NCBI GenBank assembly: GCA_036925085.1 | Contig: JAUPFP010000019.1 | Location: forward strand, 2,050,001 to 2,114,000 | Source: Brachycybe producta | Taxonomy: Eukaryota; Arthropoda; Diplopoda; Playtdesmida; Andrognathidae | Length of the DNA: 64,000 nucleotides | Reading direction: 5' to 3' | Part shown: in pieces, positions 39,880 through 50,359 of the stretch | Layout: every line of letters starts with the position of its first letter | Position numbering within the stretch: position 1 is the first letter of the stretch | Position numbers and translations under genes: made by a program | Notes under the pieces: model-generated | Told to the model about the DNA's origin: nothing | Database searches by the model: none | What the model saw: only the letters and a program-made list of their open reading frames with translations

Positions 39880-41516
39880 CACCTTCTGTTTCTTCTTTTG
39901 GGAAGAAGGTTTACCGTGCTTTGAGCCGGACACACCTACACTCAAAGACTCACCGGGCCGGCCAGACTTAGGAGGGTGGTTAACCCCATTCGAGTGACTG
40001 GACTTCTCAACCGAAGCCTTTCCAGCCGAAGCTGTACTCGCCTCCGAGTTGACTCCCGTAGCCGACTTGACAATTGAGGACGGTCGTGCCTCCACAACCC
40101 ATCCTCTTTCATCACGGAAAATTTTTACTTTCTCTGGTGCAAGGGTCGGCTGACCCTTGCTACCAACAGTTTTAGCTCCCGCACCTTGGGTAGGTGCCTT
40201 GGGAGCCTGCATCGCCCCCTCTGGGCAATGCACTGTTGGCCAGCGGCGGTTGTGGCACTCGCAACACGTGCGACACCACATCCGACAGGAGGTTCCCCTG
40301 TAACGAGCAGATTCCGGACTTCAGTTCCCCGCAGGGGCGGAAACTGAGAGGTCCGGGGCTTGAACTCCTGACGGCGTTCAACCTGCTTAGCTTTCTTTAT
40401 CCGAGCTTCGCACTTTGCCGCTTGAGCCATGTGGTACCACGCACGGTCCTCATAGCTCCACTTGCCTGCAGGGAAGCCGGCCGGACCTCCATGTGAGGTC
40501 TTGGCCTTTTTCCCTGCCAGATGACTGACCACTGGTGGGGTGAAAGGGCGGGGACATTTCTGTCCCTGACCACCACCACCACTCACTGGAGTGCTCTTCC
40601 TAGGTGTGGATACTGAAGGCTGGTTGGCCTTCTTCTCCACTCTTCGGTCCTTCTTGGGAGTCCCAGACTGCCTACCCGAAGCACCAGCCACTGCTGCGGG
40701 CGAACCCACGGCAGGAGGTTGGTCTTCAGGCCGGGCAGCCCCTGGGGCTCCCTCAGGATGAGCACGGGCCTCAGCCAGAGGGCCTACTGCCGGCATAAGC
40801 AATGCCATGGCAGCTTCCCTCCTCTTAAGCTGAGCCTCTCTCTCAGTAAGAGCCCTCATCCGCGCAGCGTACCGAACAGCACCGGACTTCTTAGATTTTG
40901 ACTTGTCCTTACGGTGCTGCTCGGCAGGGAACTCCCCGACGTAGGATCGTTTCCCATCCGCCATCAGAAAACCTTCCGACGGCATCTGGTACCTCCGACT
41001 TTCGTCTAACCGATCAAGTCGGTCCTCCTCAGTTTTCCCCGAAGGGTTAACGTCTAGAGGACTCCCTTGAATGGTGGGAGTACCCTCCCGGGATCCAGTC
41101 ATCGATCGTTTACCCGGGGAGGCCTTTCCTCTCCCTTCAGACTCCAAAGAGTCCTCTGAAGAGAGGATACATTGGCCTCTCCACTGCCTGGTGATGTGCA
41201 CCACGGAAACCTCCGTTGTGTCCATCCCAGCCTCCGGACTTTCCTCAGCCAGGCTAGCCAATTCTAGCCGGCTTCGGCTTACCGGAGCTACCAATTTTCT
41301 ACTGGCAACCAGTGAACCTGCATCTTTCCGTTTCCTCCGCTGAAACAAACGTTTCAGGAGCCCACTAGCAGCAAACGACTGTCCCTGTTTACTTTTCCAA
41401 ACAGGATGGCGCTTAGCCGCTAATATTACCGGAGGAACGGCCAGCATTGATGCAGGAGAGAGATCACGGTAGGAAACTTCATCCGCAGACTTAGCACCAA
41501 GTCTGCAGCTGGACAT
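39880..41516 (-). pseudogene. element B accessory region, N-terminal part
   Basis: - strand open frame of about 460 codons. It matches A's accessory region with SRLELASLAEE, SLESEGRG, ARMRALTEREAQLKRREAAM, GQGQKCPRPFTPP, GKKAKTSHGGPAGFP and TSQFPPLRG. The hairpin-rich block of A (about 35293-36420) has no counterpart here. Element A begins immediately beyond its left edge. Confidence 0.8.
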
Positions 41517-43637
41517 TACAGATTTCTCAACCCAGTTCTCCCCGGGCGACCGCCATCTGTCCGTGACAGACAGGCGATGTCCCGTCCAGGGGTCTCTGGG
41601 TGCCCAGTTCTTGTTCTTCCGAACCAGGCCATCATCCCACTCCAGGGATCGGCCTGCTTTCTCCCACCAGGGTAGGGACTCATAGAGTCCCGACGAGTCC
41701 TGGCACTCTCTGGTGGCCCAGAGGAAGCTTGCATCACCTCAAAAGCCTTCGGTTTCCTCGGACGGAGGTTATACCGGGGCTGAGGTGCTTCCTCTGCCTC
41801 AGTCGGTAGACTCACTAGCCAAGCCAGGCCGACTGGACGGTCCTGGAGGAACATTATCGTCCTCCACCGTCCTATCATCCTGGGACTCAGCATCACTGGT
41901 CCCACTGGAGTTCGATGAGGTGTCAGAGCCACCTAGGCCATCTTCCTCACGAACTCCACATGTGGGAACGTACGGCTTCAGGTTATCAACATGAAACCGG
42001 TCCCGCACCTTCCGACCATACCCATCTACGAACTCTATCTCATAGACTAGGTCGGAAACCTTCCGGACCACCGTACCCAGTTCAGCCTTGTACGCGAAGT
42101 TCCACTTCTTGGCTTGGCCGAGCTTCCCAGCCATATCCCTCATCCAAACCTTCATACCAGGTTGGTACAGGGGTGGCTGCACCCGGCCAGCGTCATACCG
42201 GCTCTTCTGCCTCGCCTGAGCGGCCGCCAAATTTTGACGAGCACGCTCCTCCACGGCTTGCTGGTCAGGCAAGTCACGGATCGGACCGTCAGGAAGGAGA
42301 TTATCAATCTCCAACCTAGGTTCGCGGCCAAACAACAATTGGTACGGAGACACTTCCGTGCTCTCCTGCACCGCAGTGTTGTAGGCCCACACGGCGGGCC
42401 GTAACTTCTCAAACCAATCACGTTGGTCCTTGAGGGGATCAAGGTAACGCTTTATGGTCTCCATTACGGTTTTATTCGTACGCTCCATAAGCCCATTTGC
42501 TTGCGGATGGTACGCCGTCATGTGGTGCTGCGCTATATTATAGCGCTCCCTGAACTTTCGCAAAAGCTTGCTACAGAACTGGGATCCACGATCCGAGATG
42601 AGAGTTGTCGGTGTGCCATACACCAACAAGATCTCATCTTTCAGGAACTTGACAACACAAGCGGCCATAGCCCTTCGTACTGCCTTCGCCACGCCGTACC
42701 GAGTGAAGTAGTCCACCATGATCAAAACATAGGTGACTCCACCCACGGACGCAGGAAAAGGCCCAACGAAGTCCATTCCCCAGGCATGAACTGGGTACTC
42801 TGGAACTATCGGTTGCAAGAATCCTTGAGCTCTTGCGAACTGTCGTACTCTCTGACACACCAAGCATGATTTAACATACTCCACCGTGTCACGTTTCATA
42901 CCTAACCAGTAGAAACGAGTACGCAACCATTGGTATGTCTTGTACACTCCGAAGTGACCAGCTTCGAAGCTATCGTGCAACTTCCGCAAGTAGAAGGCTT
43001 GACACGACCTCGGCACAACCAACACAGTTCTTGTGCGATCCTGTATTGATTTGATGGCATACAACAATTTGTTTGCCACCACGAACTTGAACCTTAAGTT
43101 CGAGTTGGGGTCGGTGTAAATTACCTCACCCACGTCAGCCTCGACGTGTTCAGGCAAAGAAGGATCGTCAACTTCATTCACCGGATACCGACTCAAACAG
43201 TCGGCATCCTCATGAAGTTTCCCCTTCTTGAACTGAATCTTATACCGGTACTCCTGCAACTGCATTTGCCAACGCCCCAACCTGCCCTGAAGGTTTTTGG
43301 CAGTCTGCAAATGACAGAGTGTATGGTAATCAGTTACGATCACAAAGTCCCGGTTAAAGATGTAAGGTCGGAATTTACCCACGGCAAACATGATCGCCAA
43401 GCATTCCTGCTCGGTGACACTATACCGTGTTTCCGGTCCCTTCATGAGACGGCTAGCGTAGGCCAGAACCCGAGGAGCCTTGTCCTCAGGTAGCTTCTGG
43501 TATACTACGACACCTAGACCGTACCCACTCGCATCGGTGTGAATTAACACCTCACCACGTGGATCATACATGGTGAGCACCGGTGCTTCGGTTAAAAATG
43601 CCTTTAACCGCTCGAACGCTAGCCCACACTGCTCCGA
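41517..43637 (-). pseudogene. pol: element B RNase H and integrase
   Basis: - strand: HTDASGYGLGVVVYQKLPED, VTDYHTLCHL, the zinc-binding AGHFGVYKTY to SCLVCQ, the DDE region WGMDFVGPFPA, LISDRGSQFC, YHPQANGLMERTNK, and RKVSDLVYEIEFVDGYG, then YNLRPRKPKAFEV. Very close to element A. Confidence 0.88.
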
Positions 43638-46085
43638 CTAGTCAAAGGACGCATCCTTCCTGGTCAGATCATGCAGTGGCCTTGCGACCTTGGCAAAGTC
43701 CTTAATGAACCTACGGTAGTAGCCGGCCAGTCCAAGAAAACTTCGGACGGCGGTCACCGTTGTAGGGACACTGAACTCTTCGACTGCTCTCACGAGTCCC
43801 GGGTCTGGAGCAACTCCCTCGGCACTAACAATGTGACCGAGATATTTGACCTTGTCAAATCCGAAGAAACACTTCTTCGGCTGAAGTTTCAGCTCCGCTT
43901 CTCGTAACAGTCTCAGGACTGTACTCAAGCGTTCAAGAAACTGCTCAAAGGTGCTCCCAAAGACGATAATATCGTCTAGGTACACCAAGCAGCTCTCCCA
44001 CTTGTGTCCCGCCAACAAGAGGTCTAACGCTCTTTGCATAGTGGCAGGAGCATTGCAGAGTCCGAAAGGCATTTTTCGGAACTCAAACAAACCTTGAGAG
44101 CAAATGAATGCTGTCTTCTCAATGTCTTGCTCCGCCATCCTGACCTGCCAGTAACCACTAGCAAGGTCTAGGGTTGCAAAATACTTTACTCCGGCTAGCG
44201 AATCGAGGGCATCATCGATGCGAGGTAGCGGGTACTGATCCGCCTTTGTCTGGGCATTCAGTCTCCGATAGTCCACACAGAAACGAAAGCCACCATCCTT
44301 CTTGCGAACAAGTAAGATAGGGCTTGCGTAAGGACTATGCGAAGGTTGGATTACCCCTGCATCCAACATTTTCGCTACCTCTTCTCGCTCGATCGCACGA
44401 GCCGCTGGAGCGGTTCTTCGCAATCCTTCTCGCACCGGAGGTAACCCACCGATATCAATCGTATGTTCGACGAGAGGGGTTTCCCCCAGCTTTGTGTAAT
44501 CGAACGCGAAATGATCACGGCGTTCCAGCAGGAACTCCCGAAGCTGTGCCGCCTCTTCAGGCTTCAGACTAGGTCCGATTTTAAGACACTCCTCAAGAGT
44601 GGGTTTCACTTCCGCATTGAGGACTCGGCGACCTTTACCGGTCGCCCCTCTCAACTTAGGCGGAAGCCCCCATGGCCGGCCATCTCCATGAGTGGGGTCT
44701 CCTCCTCTCAACTTAGATGGACCGTCCAGTCCCACCACAATGGCTGCCTCCACAGCTTGAGCTGTTGCGACACCCTCCCCTGTTTCCAGGGCAACGGGAA
44801 CGTCAGCAACATTCTCAAGCCATATATCGTAAGTGCCTTGTTCTGTGGCTTCGGCAATTCCTGCCACCGCCAACAGACCACGGCCACCTAAGGCTTTACG
44901 ATGGGGCTCTACAAGAAGCAGCTGACCAGGGCCAGCATGCTCTACCAAGCTCACGGAAACCACCTTCCGCCCATGAGCTGGTAGCCATACGTTCTCTAAC
45001 AGTCGCAGGGAACAAACATCCCCGCTCCTAATTGGAGAACTGGTCTCAGCGAGTTCAGGCGACACAATGTCGACCCACCCATCCACCTTTCCAGGATCTG
45101 CAGGCATCCCTTCCGGTATCCCGTAGGGAGGGAGTAGCAGAGGCTCCACAGAATCGTGAAGCTTCGCCAACGCCTCCACTAACGAGTTCGGAAGCTGTAC
45201 CGAAGTACCCTGCAAAGCCTGATCGGCCAGTGCGGCATGAAGAGCATCTGGATGTGCATTCCAGATGTCTTCCCGGAAATAAATTTTCCGGCTCACGATG
45301 TCCACCATCAGCCCAAACCGAGAAGCCAGGTCAACACCTATTATGGCTTCTCCTTCACCCTCAATGAGGAGAAGATGGGATCTGATGGACCTCCCGTGGA
45401 TTGACATGTCCACGTACATGACTCCTTCTATCTCGACGGAGTACCCGCTCATGCCCGTCAGGCATGAGGGAAGGCTAACCTTCTGCACCGGTAACCCCAT
45501 CTCCTGTCCCACCGACATGCTCATTACTGATACCTCGGCACCGGTGTCGACGATCGACTCAACCAGCCGATCGTTCATCGACACCAGAACACGTGGTGCC
45601 CCACGCAAATAAGCACGGCTCTGTAATTCCGGTATAGGCAACCGTCGTTGCCCGACATTACTTTTCCGAGCCTCATCCGTCTTTCCGTCTGTAAAGGACG
45701 GTCGTACCGGATGCTCGGGGGTCTGGGTACCAGTCTCCAAACCAGAAGACCTACCAGGCCTGGGCAACAGCATGGGCGCACCAACGCTCGAAGCCCTCGT
45801 AATGCCCGTACGTTTCGGACCTTCTTCCCCACAATCAGGGAAGAAAGGTGCCACCCAGCTCTCCAGCCGGGCAAGCGCAGCTTCCAGTGTGGGGCTTGGC
45901 TCCTGAAATACCCATTGGGTAATCTCCGGGTCCGCAGACCTCGCCAGAGGCACCCCTGCTTCATGCAGGATTCCCACGTACTTGGACACTGCCCGAAGGT
46001 ACGTGTCGAAGGTTCGCCGGCTTTGCCGGACACCTGAGTTTTTAAGCGTACCCGGTCGACTGCAGCTCAGTTCTGCAGCGACCAT
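43638..46085 (-). pseudogene. pol: element B protease and reverse transcriptase
   Basis: - strand frame of about 815 codons with VESIVDTGAEVSVMS (protease) and RT motifs FCVDYRRLNAQTKADQYPLP, MPFGLCNAPATMQRA and LVYLDDIIVFGS. It is the longest open stretch of this fossil copy. Confidence 0.88.
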
Positions 46086-46645
46086 TGCCGGTTTAACGAT
46101 GGCGCACCATCGTCTCTGGCAACAGGCAGATAGTATGTCTGTCCATTAATTACGGTGGACAGACACTCACGGTCCTGCTGTACCACGGGTACAAGACCCG
46201 TGCCATACTGCACCGCCTGGCTTCTGCCAGGTGTCACCCTAGCAACCTGTCCTCGGGCCAAAGCCTCCAGACAATCCTTCTTCAAGTGACCCATTTGGTC
46301 GCACTTGTAGCATGGACCTGGTTGCTTCCGGGTGGGACCTCCACCTACAGCCATTTGTCCAGACCCAGACGGGGCTGCTGTGGACTTATTTCCACCCTGG
46401 CTCCGCCGCCTAGTCTTATTACCCTTCTTCCCTCCGGTCTTGGCAGTCGCTCCATCCGCATTGGACGGAACAGTCGCCTTCGCACCCGAAGGGTTGGAGG
46501 AAGACTTAGCAGAGCCTTTGGGCTGTGCCACAGCACCCGAGGCCTTGACCGTAGTCTTGGTCTCTGGTACCGTCAAGGTACCGGCAGGCAATTCACCCGC
46601 CGTCAGCATGTCGGCCTCAACCAACATTGCCTCCGCGGTGAATGC
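46067..46645 (-). pseudogene. gag: element B gag, C-terminal remnant
   Basis: - strand: EAMLVEADMLTAGELPAGTL, a Ser/Lys-rich linker and a zinc knuckle CYKCDQMGHLKKDC. The element stops at about 46645, directly against the alternating purine-pyrimidine tract. Confidence 0.82.
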
Positions 46646-46649
46646 CGCG

Positions 46650-46945
46650 GTGCACGCATGTGTGTTCACATGTGCGCATGTGTACGCACATGTACGCACT
46701 TGTGTTCATGTGTACGCACATGCACGCACTTGTGTTCATGTGTATGCACATGCACGCACTTGTGTTCATGTGTATACACATGTATGCACATGCGTACATG
46801 TGCGAGCACATGTGTACACGTGCGTTCACGTGCATACATGTGTACACGTGCATACATGTGTACACGTGCATACATGTGCACACGTGCGTACATGTGCGTC
46901 CACAAGCGCGCACGTGTGTACATATGCACATGCATGTTTTGTAAA
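46650..46945. repeat. alternating purine-pyrimidine minisatellite
   Basis: About 300 bp made almost only of alternating purine and pyrimidine, with imperfect units such as TGCACGCACTTGTGTTCATG and GTGTACACGTGCATACAT. Such DNA favours Z-form and many small palindromes. It produces open frames on both strands (CTHMCV..., ACTCVH...) that are repeat artefacts. It forms the broken 5' edge of element B. Confidence 0.85.
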
Positions 46946-47320
46946 TTGTACTGAATCTATTGGTTTTTTAATATGCAAACAAAGATTAGACTTCATTTCC
47001 ATAATATGCTTCATACATAGGTCAGTGGTGTGCTGGGAATATAATTTGGCCCTGGCATTTTATACTGGATTGGCAATATTTTTTGAAAAAAGAACCGGCC
47101 CACTTGAATACCGGCCTTTCTGGCATTTGCCCGAGCTGCCCCTTTGGCTAGGCCGCCTCTGACATAGGTCACACTGTGAATCATAAAGGTCGTGTGAGTT
47201 GCAGATTGTAACTGAAGCTTTTATGTCTTTGTTTATCACTGCTGTCCACACATGATACAGACGATTTGGGTTAACAGAATTATTAGTTTAATTACTTTAA
47301 TATTTATATTACATTAGTAT
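46936..47320 (+). repeat. interspersed repeat family R2, copy 2 (unoccupied site)
   Basis: Matches 8999-9660 but without the hAT MITE: TATTGGTTTTTTAATATGCA is continuous here. A stretch near 47025-47150 (GGCCCTGGCATTTTATACTG, CGGCCTTTCTGGCATTTGCC) is extra to this copy. Confidence 0.7.
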
Positions 47321-47447
47321 TTGACTTTTGAAAAAAAACTCAAAATATGCACAGTATGCAAAATGCAAAAATATACACTTCCTAGTGTGGAAGTGTCTTA
47401 TAGTCAGTGTAGTAATATTTTTTTTATAAAAAAACAACATATTTTTT

Positions 47448-47532
47448 GGTTTAAACAAAAAAAAAACAGGTTTAACCAAAAAAAAACAGGTTAATGTGTT
47501 TTTTCTTCAAACTAAAAAACCAGCCACCCTGC
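47448..47532 (+). repeat. A-rich repeat shared with 10265-10355
   Basis: GTTTAAACAAAAAAAAAACA and GGTTTAACC units, ending ACCAGCCACCCTG. The end resembles the CAGGGTGGC TIR of 20902-21662. Directly followed by a GCCCTAAA-armed element. Confidence 0.5.
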
Positions 47533-47745
47533 CCTAAAATCATTTGCCCTTAAATCACTTTTGTGTTCTCTCTTTGCATATGGTTTAGTGTCTTTCGCCA
47601 GAGTATGTTAAATAGGTTCTGCGCACTGCAGGCATGCAAAAAATGCTAAACGACGTTAATTTACACTACTGATTAGGTCAAATGTCCTCTTAGGGGAAAT
47701 GGCTTTTGGCCAAGGGTCATAGGGCGAATGTCCCACAACCCTAAA
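47528..47745. mobile_element. GCCCTAAA-armed foldback element, copy 3 (short arms)
   Basis: Arms reduced to two or three units. The core is well preserved: GCATATGGTTTAGTGTCTTTC, AACATACTC-like AGTATGTTAAATAGG, and TTTACACTACTGATTAGG. Ends GAATGTCCCACAACCC. Core orientation as in copy 2. Confidence 0.6.
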
Positions 47746-48394
47746 TCAATATACCAAGTTAATTCAATGTGAAAATGTCTTGGAAAATTTGTTTGAAAGT
47801 GTGAATAATCTCTTTTAGCTGGGTATATGGTCTAATATTTAATATTCAATACTTGCTATTAGCTATTGAAGTAGCTCCATGTTTTGTTTTTGTAATTCAG
47901 TGTTACCATTTGATACTTTTTAATCTCGAATGGTACAAGTTTCATGCTTTAAGAAACACAAAAACTAACATCCGGCATCTTTCTATTTAGGTCTGTATAG
48001 ACCGGACAACCGAGGGCATACATCAAGTGACATCTGTATTCAATTACTTGACGACGCAATTCGAGAACATGCCAAAAGTGATCATTTTCTTCTACCATAT
48101 ACATTTGCTGTGTATATGCACCTAAGCCATGAAGAAGTAGATTATTAAAAATGAGACAATTAGAAATAATTTGTAACGTAAATATTCTAAAGTTTCTCCA
48201 CAAAATAAGCTAGTTTTCAAAATGCACCCAAATATTTTGTATTTTGTTAGGTGTTTGAACATGTGTTATTACTTTTTCTATGTCTATACAGAAATTAAAC
48301 CATCTTTATTTCAAAACAGTGGTGAATTATTCTTTTTATTTTGCGACTGTGCTTTCATCATTGCAACTCTACACCTTGTATTTCTAGGTGTATC
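47746..48394. other. intergenic, nothing recognised
   Basis: AT-rich, short open frames only (for example 48222-48455), with no domain or splice context recognised. Confidence 0.4.
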
Positions 48395-48690
48395 AGGTGT
48401 AAACCTGCAATTCTTAAGTCGACAGCAGTTCATCGAAATCTTGAAGGGTAATTAAACGGATGAAAGTCCGAAGACAGACAGAGACAACAGATCCTCAAGA
48501 CTGTGAGTCTTTAACCAGACTAGTGAGTATGTAAACAAGTATTATATTGGCGTAGTTCTCCCTGGCCAGATAGAAATCGTGACCTAGCCAATCACTTGTG
48601 ATACGAGTGAAAACTCGCCTTGTATCTAAAATTAAGCAGATTCTATCTGGACGAAAAAGGTCCGTCACAATAGAGACCAAAATCATTGTA
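48395..48690 (+). repeat. interspersed repeat family R3, copy 2
   Basis: Partner of 16140-16440. It shares GTAAACCTGCAA, AGATCCTCAAGACTGTG, GTATTATATTGGC, GACCTAGCCAATCACTTGT and GGTCCGTCACA. Confidence 0.6.
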
Positions 48691-48926
48691 AAATAAGTCA
48701 TATCCCATCCCTCCAAGACAGTAAGGGAGCATCCCTTAATTTTCTTTACCCCAACTAAGGGTTTAAAAGGCTTAAAAATCCTTCCTTTTGACATAAGCTT
48801 TCATTAGCTTTGGGAGGTCCGTCTTGTCAAAATATATTCCAATAGAAGAGATACAATAACTCAGGGGATAACCAAGTGATAACTGCAAAGGGCACTTCTT
48901 GTTCTGCCCCTTTGTGACCTATATTG

Positions 48927-49435
48927 TGTAATGACCCGACCGGTCCATTGCATAACCCTGGGAAGTTTGCGGCCAAACTCACCCAGCCAGACTCTGTCGG
49001 GGATGGGATCGCAGCATTAGCTGCCCTCTTGCACTCTTGTCACGGGTGGTGCTGTCCAACCCGGAGTCTTCCTCGGCGAATGTCCACGGTGATTTACCGG
49101 CAACCAAGACAAGAAACCACGGTGGACCCCCGTTAGATCCCACCGTGAACTGGTGCGAAGTTACCAGCCGCAAGACGGGAACAGGACAGTGGTGAGATGG
49201 TGAAACCCTCACCGGAATTCCCACCCTCCCCACGGTTACTTCTCCAAGAAAGGTGACATGACACTGTAGTTAATAAATAGATGTTTAATATAATTAACAC
49301 TCACTCAGTATTTACAGAATAACAATCAAGAAGAACATCAAAACCAAAATAACAAAGAAGCATTGACGCCATTATCTGGAGCCATTATCTAGGGTCCACA
49401 CTACAGTACACTGTCCCGAATAATGGCCATAGGAA
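48927..49435 (-). mobile_element. partial LTR of the A/B Gypsy family
   Basis: On the + strand it begins TGTAATGACCCGACCGGTCC (the LTR end inverted) and runs through CCCACCCTCCCCACGGTTAC and TTAATAAATAG to AATAATGGCCATAGG, where similarity stops. Diverged and truncated, so older than A. Confidence 0.75.
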
Positions 49436-50068
49436 GCCGCTGAAAATAAAATAATTTTTCAATTTTTGTTTCAGGACGATCATGTATAGTTGATATTTCC
49501 GTCCAGGGGTGCCAAACTTTCAGCAGAGGGCATTTCGGTACCCCGCCTCCCCCCCACCTATAGCTGGATCCGCCACTGAGAATATATAAACTCAACAATC
49601 CATGTTAGCAAATCATCTGAATAGAATCAAGTATGAGTTTAGACATTCAATTCACATTCACATCAAATGCATTCAAGTGGATCGATCATCTCACTTGACT
49701 CGCCATAAACTACTACCTAGTGGTTAACGCGGCTTGCTTCACCAATGAAAACAATGGATTGCTGTCAGTGCATTCTTCTAGTATGACCTTCAGTGAACAC
49801 TGACAAACAGCTGGGCGGGTTCGCCACTGTTGGCTAAGCTCGCCCACCCTTCGCCACAATGGTGCACAAACAACCGTTGTGGTGTCTCATGTAAACACTC
49901 CTTTTATAATCTATGGATTCGTAAAGTTTCAAGATATTGACTGCATGTAAACAAGCTAAAGCTAAAAGGATTGAATCACCCCCTTTGGGAGGTGCAACAT
50001 ATGGAGCCCTTCAATTACATTGTTAATCACAAATTTACATTGTTAAACCATTACAGCCTCATGACCCC
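49436..50068. other. intergenic, nothing recognised
   Basis: Contains a low-complexity ACCCCGCCTCCCCCCCACC near 49540 and no recognised gene or element boundary. Confidence 0.4.
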
Positions 50069-50264
50069 ACAGGCATCTCTGCCCAGCAGTAAATTTTTGC
50101 TGGCCCGCCCTTTTATGAGCGTCAGCTAGCCAAATATCAACCAATTAGAAATTAAAAAGGGCGGGGCATGTGACATTGGACCAAGTAACAAATCACTTAG
50201 AAATTGATGATGCTCATAAAAAGGTGGGGCCAACAAAATTTTACTGCTGGGCAGAGATGCCTGT
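50069..50264. mobile_element. foldback MITE, related to the Helitron-nested family
   Basis: Arms ACAGGCATCTCTGCCCAGCA and its complement, with CCGCCCTTTTATGAGCGTCA, AACCAATTAGAAATTA and TGATGCTCATAAAAAGG inside. About 196 bp. No clear target duplication. Confidence 0.65.
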
Positions 50265-50359
50265 CAAGACCCTCACTCCTCCCTCTAACAGTAAAATCTG
50301 AAAAATTCCTTCAATTACTAATTGGTTAGCCTCTATACAGGGCAATGCCCCTACATAAG

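Larger units (their letters stand above)
24995..46645 (-). mobile_element. Ty3/Gypsy element B, antisense, split by element A
   Basis: Occupies 24995-26919 and 39880-46645, with element A between them. On the - strand it shows gag C-terminus with a zinc knuckle, protease, reverse transcriptase, RNase H, integrase, the long accessory region and the 3' LTR (24995-25755). The 5' LTR, leader and most of gag are absent, cut off against the alternating tract at 46650. It is broken, with several interruptions besides the insertion of A. It is the same family as A but clearly diverged in LTR and proteins, so it is older. Confidence 0.92.

Noticed and set aside
46286-47162. Cys/His-rich open frames on both strands, resembling metal-binding repeats
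   Set aside because: Products of the alternating purine-pyrimidine tract plus antisense gag. Both strands look alike because the DNA is self-complementary in pattern.
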